From NCBI RefSeq assembly GCF_004331345.1, contig NZ_SJJZ01000002.1:1488001-1552000 (forward strand): a DNA stretch of 64,000 nt. Direction: 5' to 3'. Position numbers and translations under genes: made by a program. The notes beneath the pieces were generated by a model. The model had not been told where the DNA came from and did no database searches. It worked only from the letters and a program-made list of their open reading frames with translations. Shown piece after piece: positions 16,105 through 26,874 of the stretch; within the stretch, counting starts at the first letter, position 1; every line of letters begins with the position of its first letter. The stretch comes from Kribbella soli (lineage in GTDB: Bacteria; Actinomycetota; Actinomycetes; Propionibacteriales; Kribbellaceae).

Positions 16105-17106
16105 ATGGAATCCATCCGCGTCGGACTCGTGGCTGATCCCGCCGCGCCGACTGTGATCGCACGGCGCCTGACCGACCTGAGGCCGCTCGACGGCCGCAAT
16201 GCCTGGAACGTCACCGTCCTGAGTGAGCCCTTCACCACCGGCTCCGAGGATGTCGACGCCGCGGTGGGCCGACTGCAGGACCACGCCCGCCGGCAGGACT
16301 GGGACCTGGTAATCGGTCTGACAGAACTGCCCCTCCACGATAGTGAGGGCCGGCACCTGCTGGTCGAGGCCGACCCGGAACGACAGGCCGCGGTGCTGTC
16401 ACTGCCCGCATTGGGCGGGTTTCGGATGCACTCCCGCGCTCGTCGGGCGGTGCGCTCGCTGCTCACCGGCATGGCGGACCCGAGCACGCAGGAGGAGCAC
16501 CAGGTGGCTCTCTCCCGCCTACGCGGCCGCTGGCGCCTGCTCTCGGGCATGGTGCTCGCCAACCGGCCGTGGCTCTTGGTGCCCGGCCTGAAGTCAGCGC
16601 TCGTGGCAGCGCTGGCAACCAGCGCCGTGGCCACGGTCAACTCCACGGTCTGGCTGCTGGCCAGTTCGATGTCGTGGTGGCGTCTGGTCGTCGCAACCGT
16701 CGCCTCGGTCGCCCTCGTCGTCGGGTGGCTCGTGATCGACGGAGAACTGTGGGACCGCCCCGACGACGACTCCCCGTCTGCGCGGGAAAGGTCACGCCTC
16801 TACAACGCTTCGACGCTGCTGACCCTGACGGTGGGCGTGCTCATCTGTTATGTCGCCCTGTACATCGTGAACCTGGCGTGGGCCTACTTCATCCTCGACC
16901 CCGATCTGGTCGGCAGCTCGCTCAACGCTCCGGTCGGGCCTGGCGACCTGTTCGTCCTGGCCTGGTTCGTGGCGTCCGCCGCCACTGTCGGCGGTGGCCT
17001 CGGCTCCGGTCTGGAGTCGGACGAGTCGATTCGCGCGGCCGCGTACTCCAAGCGCGAACAGGACCGCCGCGAACGCCTGGCCCGCGACCGGTCCGCCGAC
17101 TCCTGA
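16105..17106 (+). CDS. Membrane protein of unknown function
   Basis: 333 residues. The first 130 are soluble and include WDLVIGLTELPLHDSEGRHL, then VLSLPALGGFRMHSRARRAV. Four hydrophobic segments follow (around SALVAALATSAVATVNSTVW, WWRLVVATVASVALVVGWLV, LLTLTVGVLICYVALYIVNL and DLFVLAWFVASAATVGGGLG), with a charged C-terminal tail. I believe this is a conserved actinobacterial type without an assigned role. It is divergent from the metallopeptidase gene and converges with the flavoprotein gene. Confidence 0.8.
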   Translation: MESIRVGLVADPAAPTVIARRLTDLRPLDGRNAWNVTVLSEPFTTGSEDVDAAVGRLQDHARRQDWDLVIGLTELPLHDSEGRHLLVEADPERQAAVLSLPALGGFRMHSRARRAVRSLLTGMADPSTQEEHQVALSRLRGRWRLLSGMVLANRPWLLVPGLKSALVAALATSAVATVNSTVWLLASSMSWWRLVVATVASVALVVGWLVIDGELWDRPDDDSPSARERSRLYNASTLLTLTVGVLICYVALYIVNLAWAYFILDPDLVGSSLNAPVGPGDLFVLAWFVASAATVGGGLGSGLESDESIRAAAYSKREQDRRERLARDRSADS

Positions 17107-17162
17107 CGCGGATCGGCCGGAGCCGACCAGGCCTCGACGCTTCTGTTGCCTCTAGCAACGAG

Positions 17163-18779
17163 CTACAGGTAGTGGTCAAGATGCTCGTGCACCATCCGGA
17201 CGGCAAGGGCGCCTTCCCCCACAGCGGCGGCCACTCGTCGTACCGCCCCGCTTCGGACGTCGCCGGCGGCGAAGACCCCCGTCCTGCTGGTCTCGAGCAA
17301 CTGCCGCCCGCCTGGCAGCTGGCTTCCGGTGACGACGAAGCCACGATCGTCCAGGACGATCTGGTCGCTCAGCCAGCGCACGTGCGGGAGACTGCCGATG
17401 AAGACGAACAGGGCCTTGGCCGGTTCGACGTGGCGCTGCCCCGTCTTCAAGTCCTCCACCACGACGTCGTCCAGCATCCGCTCACCGCGGACCTCACGCA
17501 GTTCACTGTGCACCAGTACGGCGATCCTCTCGGTCCGCTCGATCCGGTCGGCCAGGTAGCGGGACATGTCCTGCCCGAGTTCGTTGCTCCGGACGACCAG
17601 CACCACCTGGGCAGCGTGCTGGGCGAGGAACACCGCGGCCTGTCCGGCGGAGTTGCCGCCTCCGACGACGACCACAGGGTCGTGCCGGCACAGGTTCGCC
17701 TCGAGTTCGGTCGCCGCGTAGTACACGCTGGTCGAAGTGACGTCGTCCAGTCCTGGCACATCAAGTTTTCGGTAGCGGACGCCGGACGCGATCAGCACCG
17801 CCCGGCCGCTGATGCGTGCTTCGTTCTCCAGCTGGACTACGTGGTGCCCGTCCCGTTCCTGGAGCGCCACGGCGGTCGCGGGCACCAAGAAATCGGCACC
17901 GAAACGCCTGGCCTGGATCTCGGCGCGGTCGGCCAGTTCCGCACCACTGATGCCCGCCGGGAAACCCAGGTAGTTCTCGATCCTCGACGAAGTGCCCGCC
18001 TGGCCCCCAGTGGCGACGGAGTCCAGGACCACAGTGGCCAGTCCTTCTGAGGCGCCGTACACCGCGGCCGCGAGACCGGCCGGACCCGCGCCGACCACGA
18101 TCAGGTCGCACACCGACCGCACCGGCGTCGTACGGCGCAGACCTACCGCGGCGGCCAGGCGCTCGTTGTCCGGGTTTCGCAGCACCTGGCCCCGCCAGAT
18201 CACCACCGGGGTATCGTCCCGGTCGAGCCCGAGTTCGCGCAGCAGGCGCTCGGCCTCCGCGTCGTTCTCCAGATCGATCCAGTGATGTGGCAGCCGGTTG
18301 CGCGCCGCGAAATCGCGCAGCCGACGGGTGTCGGCCGAGAACCGGGACCCGATGATCGCGAAACCGGCGCCAAGGGTCAGCTGGAGCGACCGGCGGATCA
18401 GGAACGCCCGCAGGATCAGATCGGCCAGCTGCGGATCCCGCGGTACCAGCTCCCTCAGCTGGTCGAGCGCTACGGCAAGCACTTCGCCCGGCTCCTGTGC
18501 GACCGCGCTGAGGAAGCACTGCTGTCCGGTCAGCATGCCGATCTCGCCGAGGAACCGGTGCGGCCCGTGGACGGCGATGACCCGCTCCGGCTCGGCCGTG
18601 TCCTGCACGATGGCGACCGTCCCGTCGAGTACGACGATGAATTCGTCCGAGGACTCCCCCGCCTGCTGCAGCACCTCGCCCGCACTGGTCGTGCGCCGCT
18701 CGCCGAGCGGCGTGAGCTCGGCCAGTTGGTATTCCTCCAGCCGGGGATAAGCGCCGTACAGGTCGGGCGTCTCCTTCAT
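17163..18779 (-). CDS. Thioredoxin-reductase-like flavoprotein with cyclic-nucleotide-binding domain
   Basis: 538 residues. Domains in order: cNMP-binding fold about 10-130 (FIVVLDGTVAIVQ, FLGEIGMLTGQ); a thioredoxin-like segment about 140-215 (PVVIWRGQVLRNP); and a TrxR-type FAD/NAD(P)H module from 225 (VVGAGPAGLAAAVYG, GGQAGTSSRIENYLGFP, VVVVGGGNSAGQAA, GVFAAGDVRSGAVRR). The redox-active CATC of thioredoxin reductase is replaced: at the matching place the sequence reads YYAATE. It therefore cannot use the normal dithiol relay. It lies 22 bases after the thioredoxin gene in the chaperone operon, so thioredoxin may still be its partner. Confidence 0.88.
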   Translation of the reverse strand: MKETPDLYGAYPRLEEYQLAELTPLGERRTTSAGEVLQQAGESSDEFIVVLDGTVAIVQDTAEPERVIAVHGPHRFLGEIGMLTGQQCFLSAVAQEPGEVLAVALDQLRELVPRDPQLADLILRAFLIRRSLQLTLGAGFAIIGSRFSADTRRLRDFAARNRLPHHWIDLENDAEAERLLRELGLDRDDTPVVIWRGQVLRNPDNERLAAAVGLRRTTPVRSVCDLIVVGAGPAGLAAAVYGASEGLATVVLDSVATGGQAGTSSRIENYLGFPAGISGAELADRAEIQARRFGADFLVPATAVALQERDGHHVVQLENEARISGRAVLIASGVRYRKLDVPGLDDVTSTSVYYAATELEANLCRHDPVVVVGGGNSAGQAAVFLAQHAAQVVLVVRSNELGQDMSRYLADRIERTERIAVLVHSELREVRGERMLDDVVVEDLKTGQRHVEPAKALFVFIGSLPHVRWLSDQIVLDDRGFVVTGSQLPGGRQLLETSRTGVFAAGDVRSGAVRRVAAAVGEGALAVRMVHEHLDHYL

Positions 18780-18801
18780 CGGGACCGTCCGGGCACGCTG
18801 G

Positions 18802-19232
18802 TCACGGGGCGGGCTCCTTGGCCATTGCGCCTTCCAGCCATGGCCGCAGGGTCGGCGCCTGGGCGGCGCCGATCTGCGTGGCGACCACCTGGCCGTGCCG
18901 GAACACCATCAGGGTCGGAATGGATCTCACGTCGAAGCGCTGGGACAGCCCCGGCGCCTCATCGGCGTTGACCTTGACCAGCTTCAGCTGGCCCGCCTTC
19001 TCGGTGGCGAGCTGCTCGAGCACGGGACTGACCATTCGGCAGGGTCCGCACCATGGAGCCCAGAGGTCGACCAGCACCGGTACGCTTGCCTGCTCCACGA
19101 CTTCGGCGAAATCGTTGTCGCCGGCATCGACGATCCAAGGCAGTGGCCGCTGGCAATTACCACACCGGGGGGTGCCTTCCGCCGCGGCGGGCACCCGGTT
19201 GCGGCGCTGACAATTCGGACAGGTCACGACCT

Positions 19233-19236
<4 letters not shown>
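18802..19236 (-). CDS. trxC: Thioredoxin with N-terminal zinc ribbon (TrxC type)
   Basis: 144 residues. Two CxxC pairs at the N-terminus (CPNCQ at 6-10 and CGNCQ at 25-29) form the zinc ribbon of thioredoxin 2. The redox centre is PWCGPCRM at about 61-68, and the cis-Pro is present (SIPTLMVF). All catalytic parts look intact. The ATG overlaps the stop of clpB. Its place between clpB and a TrxR-like flavoprotein suggests a role in repairing oxidised proteins during stress. A damaged paralogue occurs at 38474-38929. Confidence 0.93.
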
Positions 19237-21850
<2,614 letters not shown>

Positions 21851-21860
<10 letters not shown>

Positions 21861-22159
21861 GTCCTGGCTCCTCTTCCGGCGAAGCGCCTGCGCTCCGCCT
21901 CCAACACGGCGATCCGGTCCAGCAGATCCATCACCAGACCCAGCGCCGCATAGTTCAGGGCGAACCCGGCTCGCAGCCGCTGGATCCGGGCCACCTGCCG
22001 CAGCTGCGACGGGCTGAACCACAACTCACCGCTGCGGTCGGTCGTGGCTTCGAGCAATCCAAGGGCGACGAACCTCTTGAGCAGTTCCGGATGTGTTCCT
22101 GCCAGCCGGCCGAAGTCCTCCAGCGCGAATCTGCTGGGTCTGGTCAGCTGATGGCTCAT
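21851..22159 (-). CDS. MerR/CbpM-like chaperone-operon regulator
   Basis: 102 residues. The MerR-like N-terminal helix-turn-helix can be traced in FALEDFGRLAGTHPELLKRF, and a C-terminal coiled helix follows (LLDRIAVLEAERRRFA). In other actinobacteria this position of the dnaK operon is held by HspR; CbpM, a DnaJ-type co-chaperone modulator, has a similar fold. It overlaps dnaJ by ATGA and clpB by 10 bases. No HAIR site for HspR was seen upstream of dnaK, so it may modulate the co-chaperone rather than bind this promoter. Confidence 0.75.
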
Positions 22160-23097
22160 GACCGCCTCCTCGGGTCGAACTTCGACGTACCGGCCAACTC
22201 CTCGAACAGGCGCTTCTCCTCACGGGTGAGCCTGTCGGGCACCATCAGCCTGACCTCGGCATACAGGTCGCCCGGCGTCCCGCGCGGGTTCGGCAGACCG
22301 CGCCCCTTGAGCCGCAGTCTGCGTCCGGTCGAACTGCCCTTCGGCACCTTCACCGTCGCCTCGCCGCCGGGCGTCTCGACAGTCACCGAGGCCCCCAGCG
22401 CGCCCTCCCAAGCGGCGAGCGGCAGGTCGACGCTGAGATCACGGCCCGATAGCCGGTACCGCGGATGATCTGCGATCCGGACGACCAGAAACAGGTCTCC
22501 GGCGGCCGCGCCGCCGGAACCCTGGCCGCCCTGGCCGGCGAGCCGGATCCGCTGACCGTTCACCACGCCGGCCGGGATCTTGACGTCGATGGTCCGGTCC
22601 GCCCCGGTCGGACCGTGCACGGTCAGCTTCCGGTTGCCGCCCCGGTAGGCCTCCTCCACAGTCAGCTCCAGCTCGACCTCCTGGTCCGAGCCGGGGATCC
22701 GGCCCCATCCGCGCCGGCTTCGCCCGCCGAACATCCCGCCGAGCAGGTCGTCCAGATCGATGCCCTCGGCATCGAATTGGCTCGCTCCGGTCTCCCAGGC
22801 GCTCGTCCGGGATCGGCCGGCACCGGCACCGGCGCGGGAACGCGCGTACGTGTCGGGGTCGACGTCCGGAGGGACGCGCCGGAAGTCTTCGCCGAATGCG
22901 TCGTACCGCTTCCGCTGCTGCGGATCGGACAGTACGTCGTAGGCCTCCGAGACCTGCTTGAAGCGTTCCTCCGCGTCGGGGTCCTTGTTCACGTCCGGGT
23001 GGTACTGGCGAGCCAGCCGACGGTAGGCGCTCTGGATCTCGTCGGCGCTCGCGCCGCGGGAGACCCCGAGGATCTTGTAGAAATCCCTGTCAGCCAT
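22156..23097 (-). CDS. dnaJ: DnaJ-type co-chaperone (CbpA-like, no zinc domain)
   Basis: 313 residues. The J domain is at 1-70 with the catalytic HPD (ARQYHPDVNKDPDAEERFKQ). A Gly/Phe-type linker follows, then two C-terminal substrate-binding beta domains (LTVEEAYRGGNRKLTVHGP and RDLSVDLPLAAWEGALG). The cysteine-rich zinc domain of classical DnaJ is missing, as in CbpA. It overlaps grpE by one base (TGATG). It should stimulate the ATPase of the adjacent DnaK. Confidence 0.93.
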   Translation of the reverse strand: MADRDFYKILGVSRGASADEIQSAYRRLARQYHPDVNKDPDAEERFKQVSEAYDVLSDPQQRKRYDAFGEDFRRVPPDVDPDTYARSRAGAGAGRSRTSAWETGASQFDAEGIDLDDLLGGMFGGRSRRGWGRIPGSDQEVELELTVEEAYRGGNRKLTVHGPTGADRTIDVKIPAGVVNGQRIRLAGQGGQGSGGAAAGDLFLVVRIADHPRYRLSGRDLSVDLPLAAWEGALGASVTVETPGGEATVKVPKGSSTGRRLRLKGRGLPNPRGTPGDLYAEVRLMVPDRLTREEKRLFEELAGTSKFDPRRRS

Positions 23098-23591
23098 CAG
23101 CGCTCCTCTGCGGCGACCACCACGGCAGCCGGACGAAGCACCCGGGCCCCGTCGCCGTACCGGGGCCTGACGACGTGCACGATCGTGCCGGCCGGTGTCT
23201 CAGGAGCTGACGTAGTGCCGACCGCCTCGTGCAGCCCGGGGTCGAAGGATTTCCCGGTGTCGTCGAACCGGGGATAGCCGAGTCCGGCAAGTACTCCGAG
23301 CGCCTGGTCCCGCACGGCCTGCACACCTTCGACGATCGCGTCGTGCTCGGCGTCGGCGTGCTCCAACGCCAGCTCCAGGTTGTCGACGACCGGCAGCCAA
23401 CTGGCGGCGACCAGGGCCCGTTCAGTCTCCCGCTGCTGGCCGGCCTCCCGCGCGACCCGCTTGCGGAAGTTGTCCAGCTCGGCCACTGTGCGCCGCCACC
23501 TGTCCTCCATCTCGGCGGCCTTCCCGCGGGCTTCCTCCAGATCCGCCTCGACCGGCGGCGCCGTACCGGTGTTGGTCTCTTGATCAGCCAT
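23097..23591 (-). CDS. grpE: Nucleotide exchange factor GrpE
   Basis: About 164 residues. A long helix rich in charged residues (LEEARGKAAEMEDRWRRTVA, then ELDNFRKRVAREA) and the C-terminal beta-wing (LGYPRFDDTGKSFDPGLHEA, then GTIVHVVRPRYGDGARVLRP) are standard GrpE features. The ATG at 23591 follows the dnaK stop by 5 bases; an overlapping TTG at 23600 is less likely. It exchanges ADP on DnaK. Confidence 0.93.
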   Translation of the reverse strand: MADQETNTGTAPPVEADLEEARGKAAEMEDRWRRTVAELDNFRKRVAREAGQQRETERALVAASWLPVVDNLELALEHADAEHDAIVEGVQAVRDQALGVLAGLGYPRFDDTGKSFDPGLHEAVGTTSAPETPAGTIVHVVRPRYGDGARVLRPAAVVVAAEER

Positions 23592-23596
23592 GCCGA

Positions 23597-25471
23597 TCAA
23601 CTCGTCGAGAACTCGGCGTCGATGACGTCGTCGTCGCCACCGTCCGCCGGCGGCGTACCGTTGGAGTCCTGCGGCGGCGGGCTCGAGCTCAGCGCCTGCG
23701 CGACCTGCTGCAACTCCCCGGTCAGCGAACGCAGTCGCTCCAGCGGCGCTTCCTGATCCTTCAGCGCCTCGCGCGCGTCGCCGACCAGCATCTCCGCCCG
23801 GGCCCGGTCGTGCTCGGCCACCGCGTCGCCGCGGTCGGCGAGCAACTTGTCCACCTGATAGGCGGCCGAGTCCAGCGTGTTGCGCGCATCGACCAGCTCA
23901 CGCAGCCGGCTGTCATCGCTGCGGTGCGCCTCGGCGTCCGCGACCATCCGTTCGACCTCGGACTGGTCCAGGTTGGAGGTCTCGCTGATCGTGACCTTCT
24001 GCTCCGCGCCAGTGTCCTTGTCCTTGGCAGCCACATGCAGGATGCCGTTCGCATCGATGTCGAAGGTGACCTCGATCTGCGGTACGCCGCGCGGTGCCGG
24101 GCGGATGTTCTCCAGCCGGAAGCGGGCCAGCACCCGGTTGTCTGCCGCCAGCTCCCGCTCGCCTTGCAGGACGACCACGTCCACTGCGGTCTGGTTGTCC
24201 TCAGCGGTGGTGAAGACCTCGGACCGGCGGGCCGGGATGGTGGTGTTGCGCTCGATCACCTTCGTCATCACGCCGCCCATCGTCTCGAGCCCCAGCGACA
24301 GCGGGGTAACGTCGAGCAGCAGCACGTCCTTGACCTCGCCCTTGATGATCGCGGCCTGGACGGCGGCGCCGACAGCGACCACCTCGTCCGGGTTCACCGT
24401 CATGTTGGGGTCCTTGCCCCCGGTCATCCGGCGGACCAAGGCCTGCACCGCCGGGATCCGGGTCGAGCCGCCGACCAGGATCACCTCGTCGATCTCGTTC
24501 GCGGTCGTCTTGGCGTCGGCCATCGCCTGCTCCACCGGCCCCAGGCACCGGTCGATCAGGTCGGCGGTCAACTGCTCGAAGGTGGATCGCATCAGCGTCG
24601 TGTTGAGATGCTGCGGACCCTGCGCGTTCGCCGTGATGAACGGCAGGCTGATCGTCGTCTGGGTGACCGACGAGAGCTCGACCTTCGCCTTCTCGGCGGC
24701 CTCGAAGAGCCGCTGCAACGCCTGCGGATCGTTGCGCAGGTCGACCCCCACCTCGCGCTGGAAGTCGTCGGCCAGCTTGTCGACGATCCGGCGGTCGAAG
24801 TCGTCGCCACCCAGATGCGAGTCACCGGCTGTGGCCCGGACTTCGACCACACCGTCGCCGACCGTGAGCACGCTGACGTCGAACGTGCCGCCGCCGAGAT
24901 CGAAAACCAGAACCGTCTCGTTCTCCAGCTTGTCCATACCGTAGGCGAGCGCCGCCGCGGTCGGCTCGTTGATGATCCGCAGTACCTCCAGGCCCGCGAT
25001 GCGGCCCGCGTCCTTGGTGGCTTGGCGTTGGGCGTCGTTGAAGTACGCGGGCACCGTGATGACGGCTTCCGTGACCTTCTCCCCCAGGAACTTGCCGGCG
25101 TCCTCGACCAGTTTGCGCAGCACCAGCGCGGAGATCTCCTCGGGCGCGTGCAGCTTGTCCCGGATCTTGAACCTGACCGCTCCGTCCGGGCCGGCGACCA
25201 CGTCGTACGAGACGGCGGACAGTTCGGAGGAGACCTCCTCGAACCTGCGGCCGATGAACCGTTTCGCCGAGGTGATCGTGCCCTTGGGGTTGAGTACCGA
25301 CTGACGGCGGGCCAGCTGGCCGACCAGCCGTTCGCCGGAGTCCGTGAACGCCACCACGGACGGTGTAGTTCTGGCTCCCTCGGCGTTCGGGACGACCGTT
25401 GGTTGGCCGCCCTCCATCGCCGCGATCACTGAGTTGGTCGTGCCCAGGTCGATGCCGACAGCTTTCGCCAT
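23597..25471 (-). CDS. dnaK: Molecular chaperone DnaK (Hsp70)
   Basis: 624 residues. The ATPase domain begins AVGIDLGTTNSVIAAMEGG, with phosphate loop DLGGGTFDVSVL and the VGGSTRIPAVQ hinge. The substrate domain starts near VTPLSLGLETMGG and runs to the lid. The tail (VIDAEFSTS) resembles, but does not exactly match, the EEVD-like bacterial tail. The ATG has a strong AGGAGG site. It heads a run of overlapping genes to clpB and trxC. The window does not show whether the genome has another dnaK; the chaperone operon here differs from the usual dnaK-grpE-dnaJ-hspR in carrying clpB and thioredoxin. Confidence 0.97.
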   Translation of the reverse strand: MAKAVGIDLGTTNSVIAAMEGGQPTVVPNAEGARTTPSVVAFTDSGERLVGQLARRQSVLNPKGTITSAKRFIGRRFEEVSSELSAVSYDVVAGPDGAVRFKIRDKLHAPEEISALVLRKLVEDAGKFLGEKVTEAVITVPAYFNDAQRQATKDAGRIAGLEVLRIINEPTAAALAYGMDKLENETVLVFDLGGGTFDVSVLTVGDGVVEVRATAGDSHLGGDDFDRRIVDKLADDFQREVGVDLRNDPQALQRLFEAAEKAKVELSSVTQTTISLPFITANAQGPQHLNTTLMRSTFEQLTADLIDRCLGPVEQAMADAKTTANEIDEVILVGGSTRIPAVQALVRRMTGGKDPNMTVNPDEVVAVGAAVQAAIIKGEVKDVLLLDVTPLSLGLETMGGVMTKVIERNTTIPARRSEVFTTAEDNQTAVDVVVLQGERELAADNRVLARFRLENIRPAPRGVPQIEVTFDIDANGILHVAAKDKDTGAEQKVTISETSNLDQSEVERMVADAEAHRSDDSRLRELVDARNTLDSAAYQVDKLLADRGDAVAEHDRARAEMLVGDAREALKDQEAPLERLRSLTGELQQVAQALSSSPPPQDSNGTPPADGGDDDVIDAEFSTS

Positions 25472-25552
25472 GGTCTGCCTCCTGTGTGCTCCGGGCCTTC
25501 GTGTGGCTTGTCAGGGATAAACCCCAACCTGGTCTCCCGGGGACCGGCAGCA

Positions 25553-25572
25553 CATCCCCAGAACATGTGGTT
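25553..25572 (-). promoter_or_regulatory. Copy 3 of the shared 20-bp stress motif (dnaK operon)
   Basis: Read on the minus strand this is AACCACATGTTCTGGGGATG, differing by one base from the copy before the UBP zinc-finger gene. It lies 81 bases before the dnaK start codon. No CIRCE or HAIR palindrome was found in the same region. Confidence 0.62.
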
Positions 25573-25596
25573 CGGGGTGCCAGGCGCTCCAGCCGA

Positions 25597-26082
25597 TCAC
25601 CCTGTGCCACGGGTAGGCATCTGGATCAGCATCTCGGCGGCGCGGGCTGCGTGTTCCCGCACGCAGTACACGTCGTACCGGGTCGCCACGGTCATCCCGA
25701 AGGTGGAGAAATCGCGCTCACCGAAGGTGAACAGATGCGCGATGAATCCGAAGACCGCTCCGAAGATCGCCCCGTAGAGCAAGCCCCAGAGCAGGATCAC
25801 CACTACGCCGGTGCCGGATTCTGCGAACAGCGACAGCAACAGGCCGATCAGCGCGCCGAACCAGGCGCCGGACCCGGCACCGGCCAGCGCTGCCTTCCAT
25901 TTCGTCAGCCGGCCGACAACCCGCTCGACCTGTTTCAGGTCGGAGCCGACGATCGTGATGTTCTCGACCGGGAAGCCGTTGTCCGACAGGTAGTCCACCG
26001 CGCGCTGGGCCTCGGCGTAACTGGCGAAGGTGGCGATGGTCTGACCGCGGATGAGGGCAGGTGTCTGCTGAGGCGTGGTCAT
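25597..26082 (-). CDS. General stress protein (YflT/GsP17M-like), membrane-associated
   Basis: 161 residues. The N-terminal domain (RGQTIATFASYAEAQRAVDY, then LSDNGFPVENITIVGSDLKQ) is the GsP17M/YflT general-stress fold. Two hydrophobic helices follow in the middle (GAWFGALIGLLLSLFAE, VVVILLWGLLYGAIFGAVFG) with a soluble tail. The start at MTTPQQT is supported by family length and by a purine-rich site ending GGGA. It lies upstream of the dnaK operon on the same strand with its own motif copy 57 bases before the start. Confidence 0.85.
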   Translation of the reverse strand: MTTPQQTPALIRGQTIATFASYAEAQRAVDYLSDNGFPVENITIVGSDLKQVERVVGRLTKWKAALAGAGSGAWFGALIGLLLSLFAESGTGVVVILLWGLLYGAIFGAVFGFIAHLFTFGERDFSTFGMTVATRYDVYCVREHAARAAEMLIQMPTRGTG

Positions 26083-26139
26083 GAAAATCCCTTCTGACGG
26101 GGTCGGCCCGTCCACACTGTCGCTACGGCGCCGCCGGCA

Positions 26140-26159
26140 CATCCCTGATCCAGGTGGTT
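26140..26159 (-). promoter_or_regulatory. Copy 4 of the shared 20-bp stress motif
   Basis: Read on the minus strand this is AACCACCTGGATCAGGGATG. It sits 57 bases before the general stress protein start codon, the same distance as in the dps copy. Confidence 0.62.
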
Positions 26160-26251
26160 TCCAGCTCTCAGTACTCGGCAACGGCGTACCAGCAGCACCT
26201 CGACCGCGCCCTTCGCGCCGAGGACTGCGCGGAACCGGGACGCGCGGCGTC

Positions 26252-26281
26252 GTCCCGTGTCAGAGGCTGACAACACGGGAC
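26252..26281. terminator. Stem-loop between dps and the general stress gene
   Basis: GTCCCGTGTCAG pairs with CTGACAACACGGGAC around a 3-base loop, with a small bulge. It lies 43 bases after the dps stop on the minus strand, so it probably ends the dps transcript. A U-tract is lacking, as is usual in high-GC actinobacteria. Confidence 0.6.
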
Positions 26282-26323
26282 TGACACACCGTCAATCGCG
26301 AGCCACGGCCCTCCGTACCTGGT

Positions 26324-26782
26324 TCAAGGGGTCGGCGTCTGACTGGGCTGCTCGGCGGCGAACATCCATTCCTGCTTCTGCAGGCCGCCGGTGATACCGA
26401 TGACCAGTTCCTGACTGACGAGGTCGACGGCGCCGAGCTTCTCGATCCTGGTCTGGTTGTTCTCGACGATCTTGCCCAGCCGCTCGACAATGAGTGGTGC
26501 CACTTTCGTACTGTCGACGGAGCCGCCGGGGAAGCTGGCGAAAGGTGTTCTCGACGCAACGGTCTCAACCCGCGCATCAGCGGCGACGCCGATCGTCGTC
26601 AGACGCTCGGCGACGTCGTCGGACCAGAGCCTGACGTCGTCGGCGAGCTCGTCGAGCTGCGTGTGGAGTTGCCTGAACCACATGCCGCTGACGTTCCAAT
26701 GAGCCTGCTTGGCGGTCAGTGCGAGATCTACCAACTCGATCAGCAGCGGGGCTAGTTCTCGTCCGACAACCTGCCGCTCCAT
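26324..26782 (-). CDS. dps: Dps-family ferritin-like protein
   Basis: 152 residues. The ferritin-like helices are clear: LIELVDLALTAKQAHWNVSG (with the AKxxHWN site), then LHTQLDELADDVRLWSDDVA, which supplies the acidic residues of the intersubunit ferroxidase centre. Dps proteins sequester iron, consume peroxide and can bind DNA. An AGGAG site precedes the ATG. A second Dps gene occurs at 54200-54703. Confidence 0.93.
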   Translation of the reverse strand: MERQVVGRELAPLLIELVDLALTAKQAHWNVSGMWFRQLHTQLDELADDVRLWSDDVAERLTTIGVAADARVETVASRTPFASFPGGSVDSTKVAPLIVERLGKIVENNQTRIEKLGAVDLVSQELVIGITGGLQKQEWMFAAEQPSQTPTP

Positions 26783-26839
26783 AGCTCTACTCCTGCCTAG
26801 AGGGGATCACCTCATCTTGGCGAGCACCTCAACTGCCGG

Positions 26840-26859
26840 CATCCCGCGACCGCGTAGAG
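26840..26859 (-). promoter_or_regulatory. Copy 5 of the shared 20-bp stress motif (dps)
   Basis: Read on the minus strand this is CTCTACGCGGTCGCGGGATG, a weaker 5' half but a perfect GGGATG at the same spacing. It lies 57 bases before the dps start codon, just after the end of the LuxR-family gene. Confidence 0.5.
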
Positions 26860-26874
26860 CGCGATCGCCCGTGC

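Noticed and set aside
17107..17162. Terminator between the convergent genes at 17106 and 17163
   Set aside because: Only short 5-bp stems can be formed, so no confident call is made.
23810..25432. A 540-codon plus-strand frame opposite dnaK
   Set aside because: It is a shadow of the highly conserved dnaK gene.
25472..25600. A HAIR or CIRCE site before dnaK
   Set aside because: I searched for CTTGAGT-N7-ACTCAAG and TTAGCACTC-N9-GAGTGCTAA and saw neither.
25553..26859. The shared motif as a sigma factor -35/-10 pair
   Set aside because: The two halves are only 8 bases apart, too close for -35 and -10 elements. An activator or repressor site fits better.
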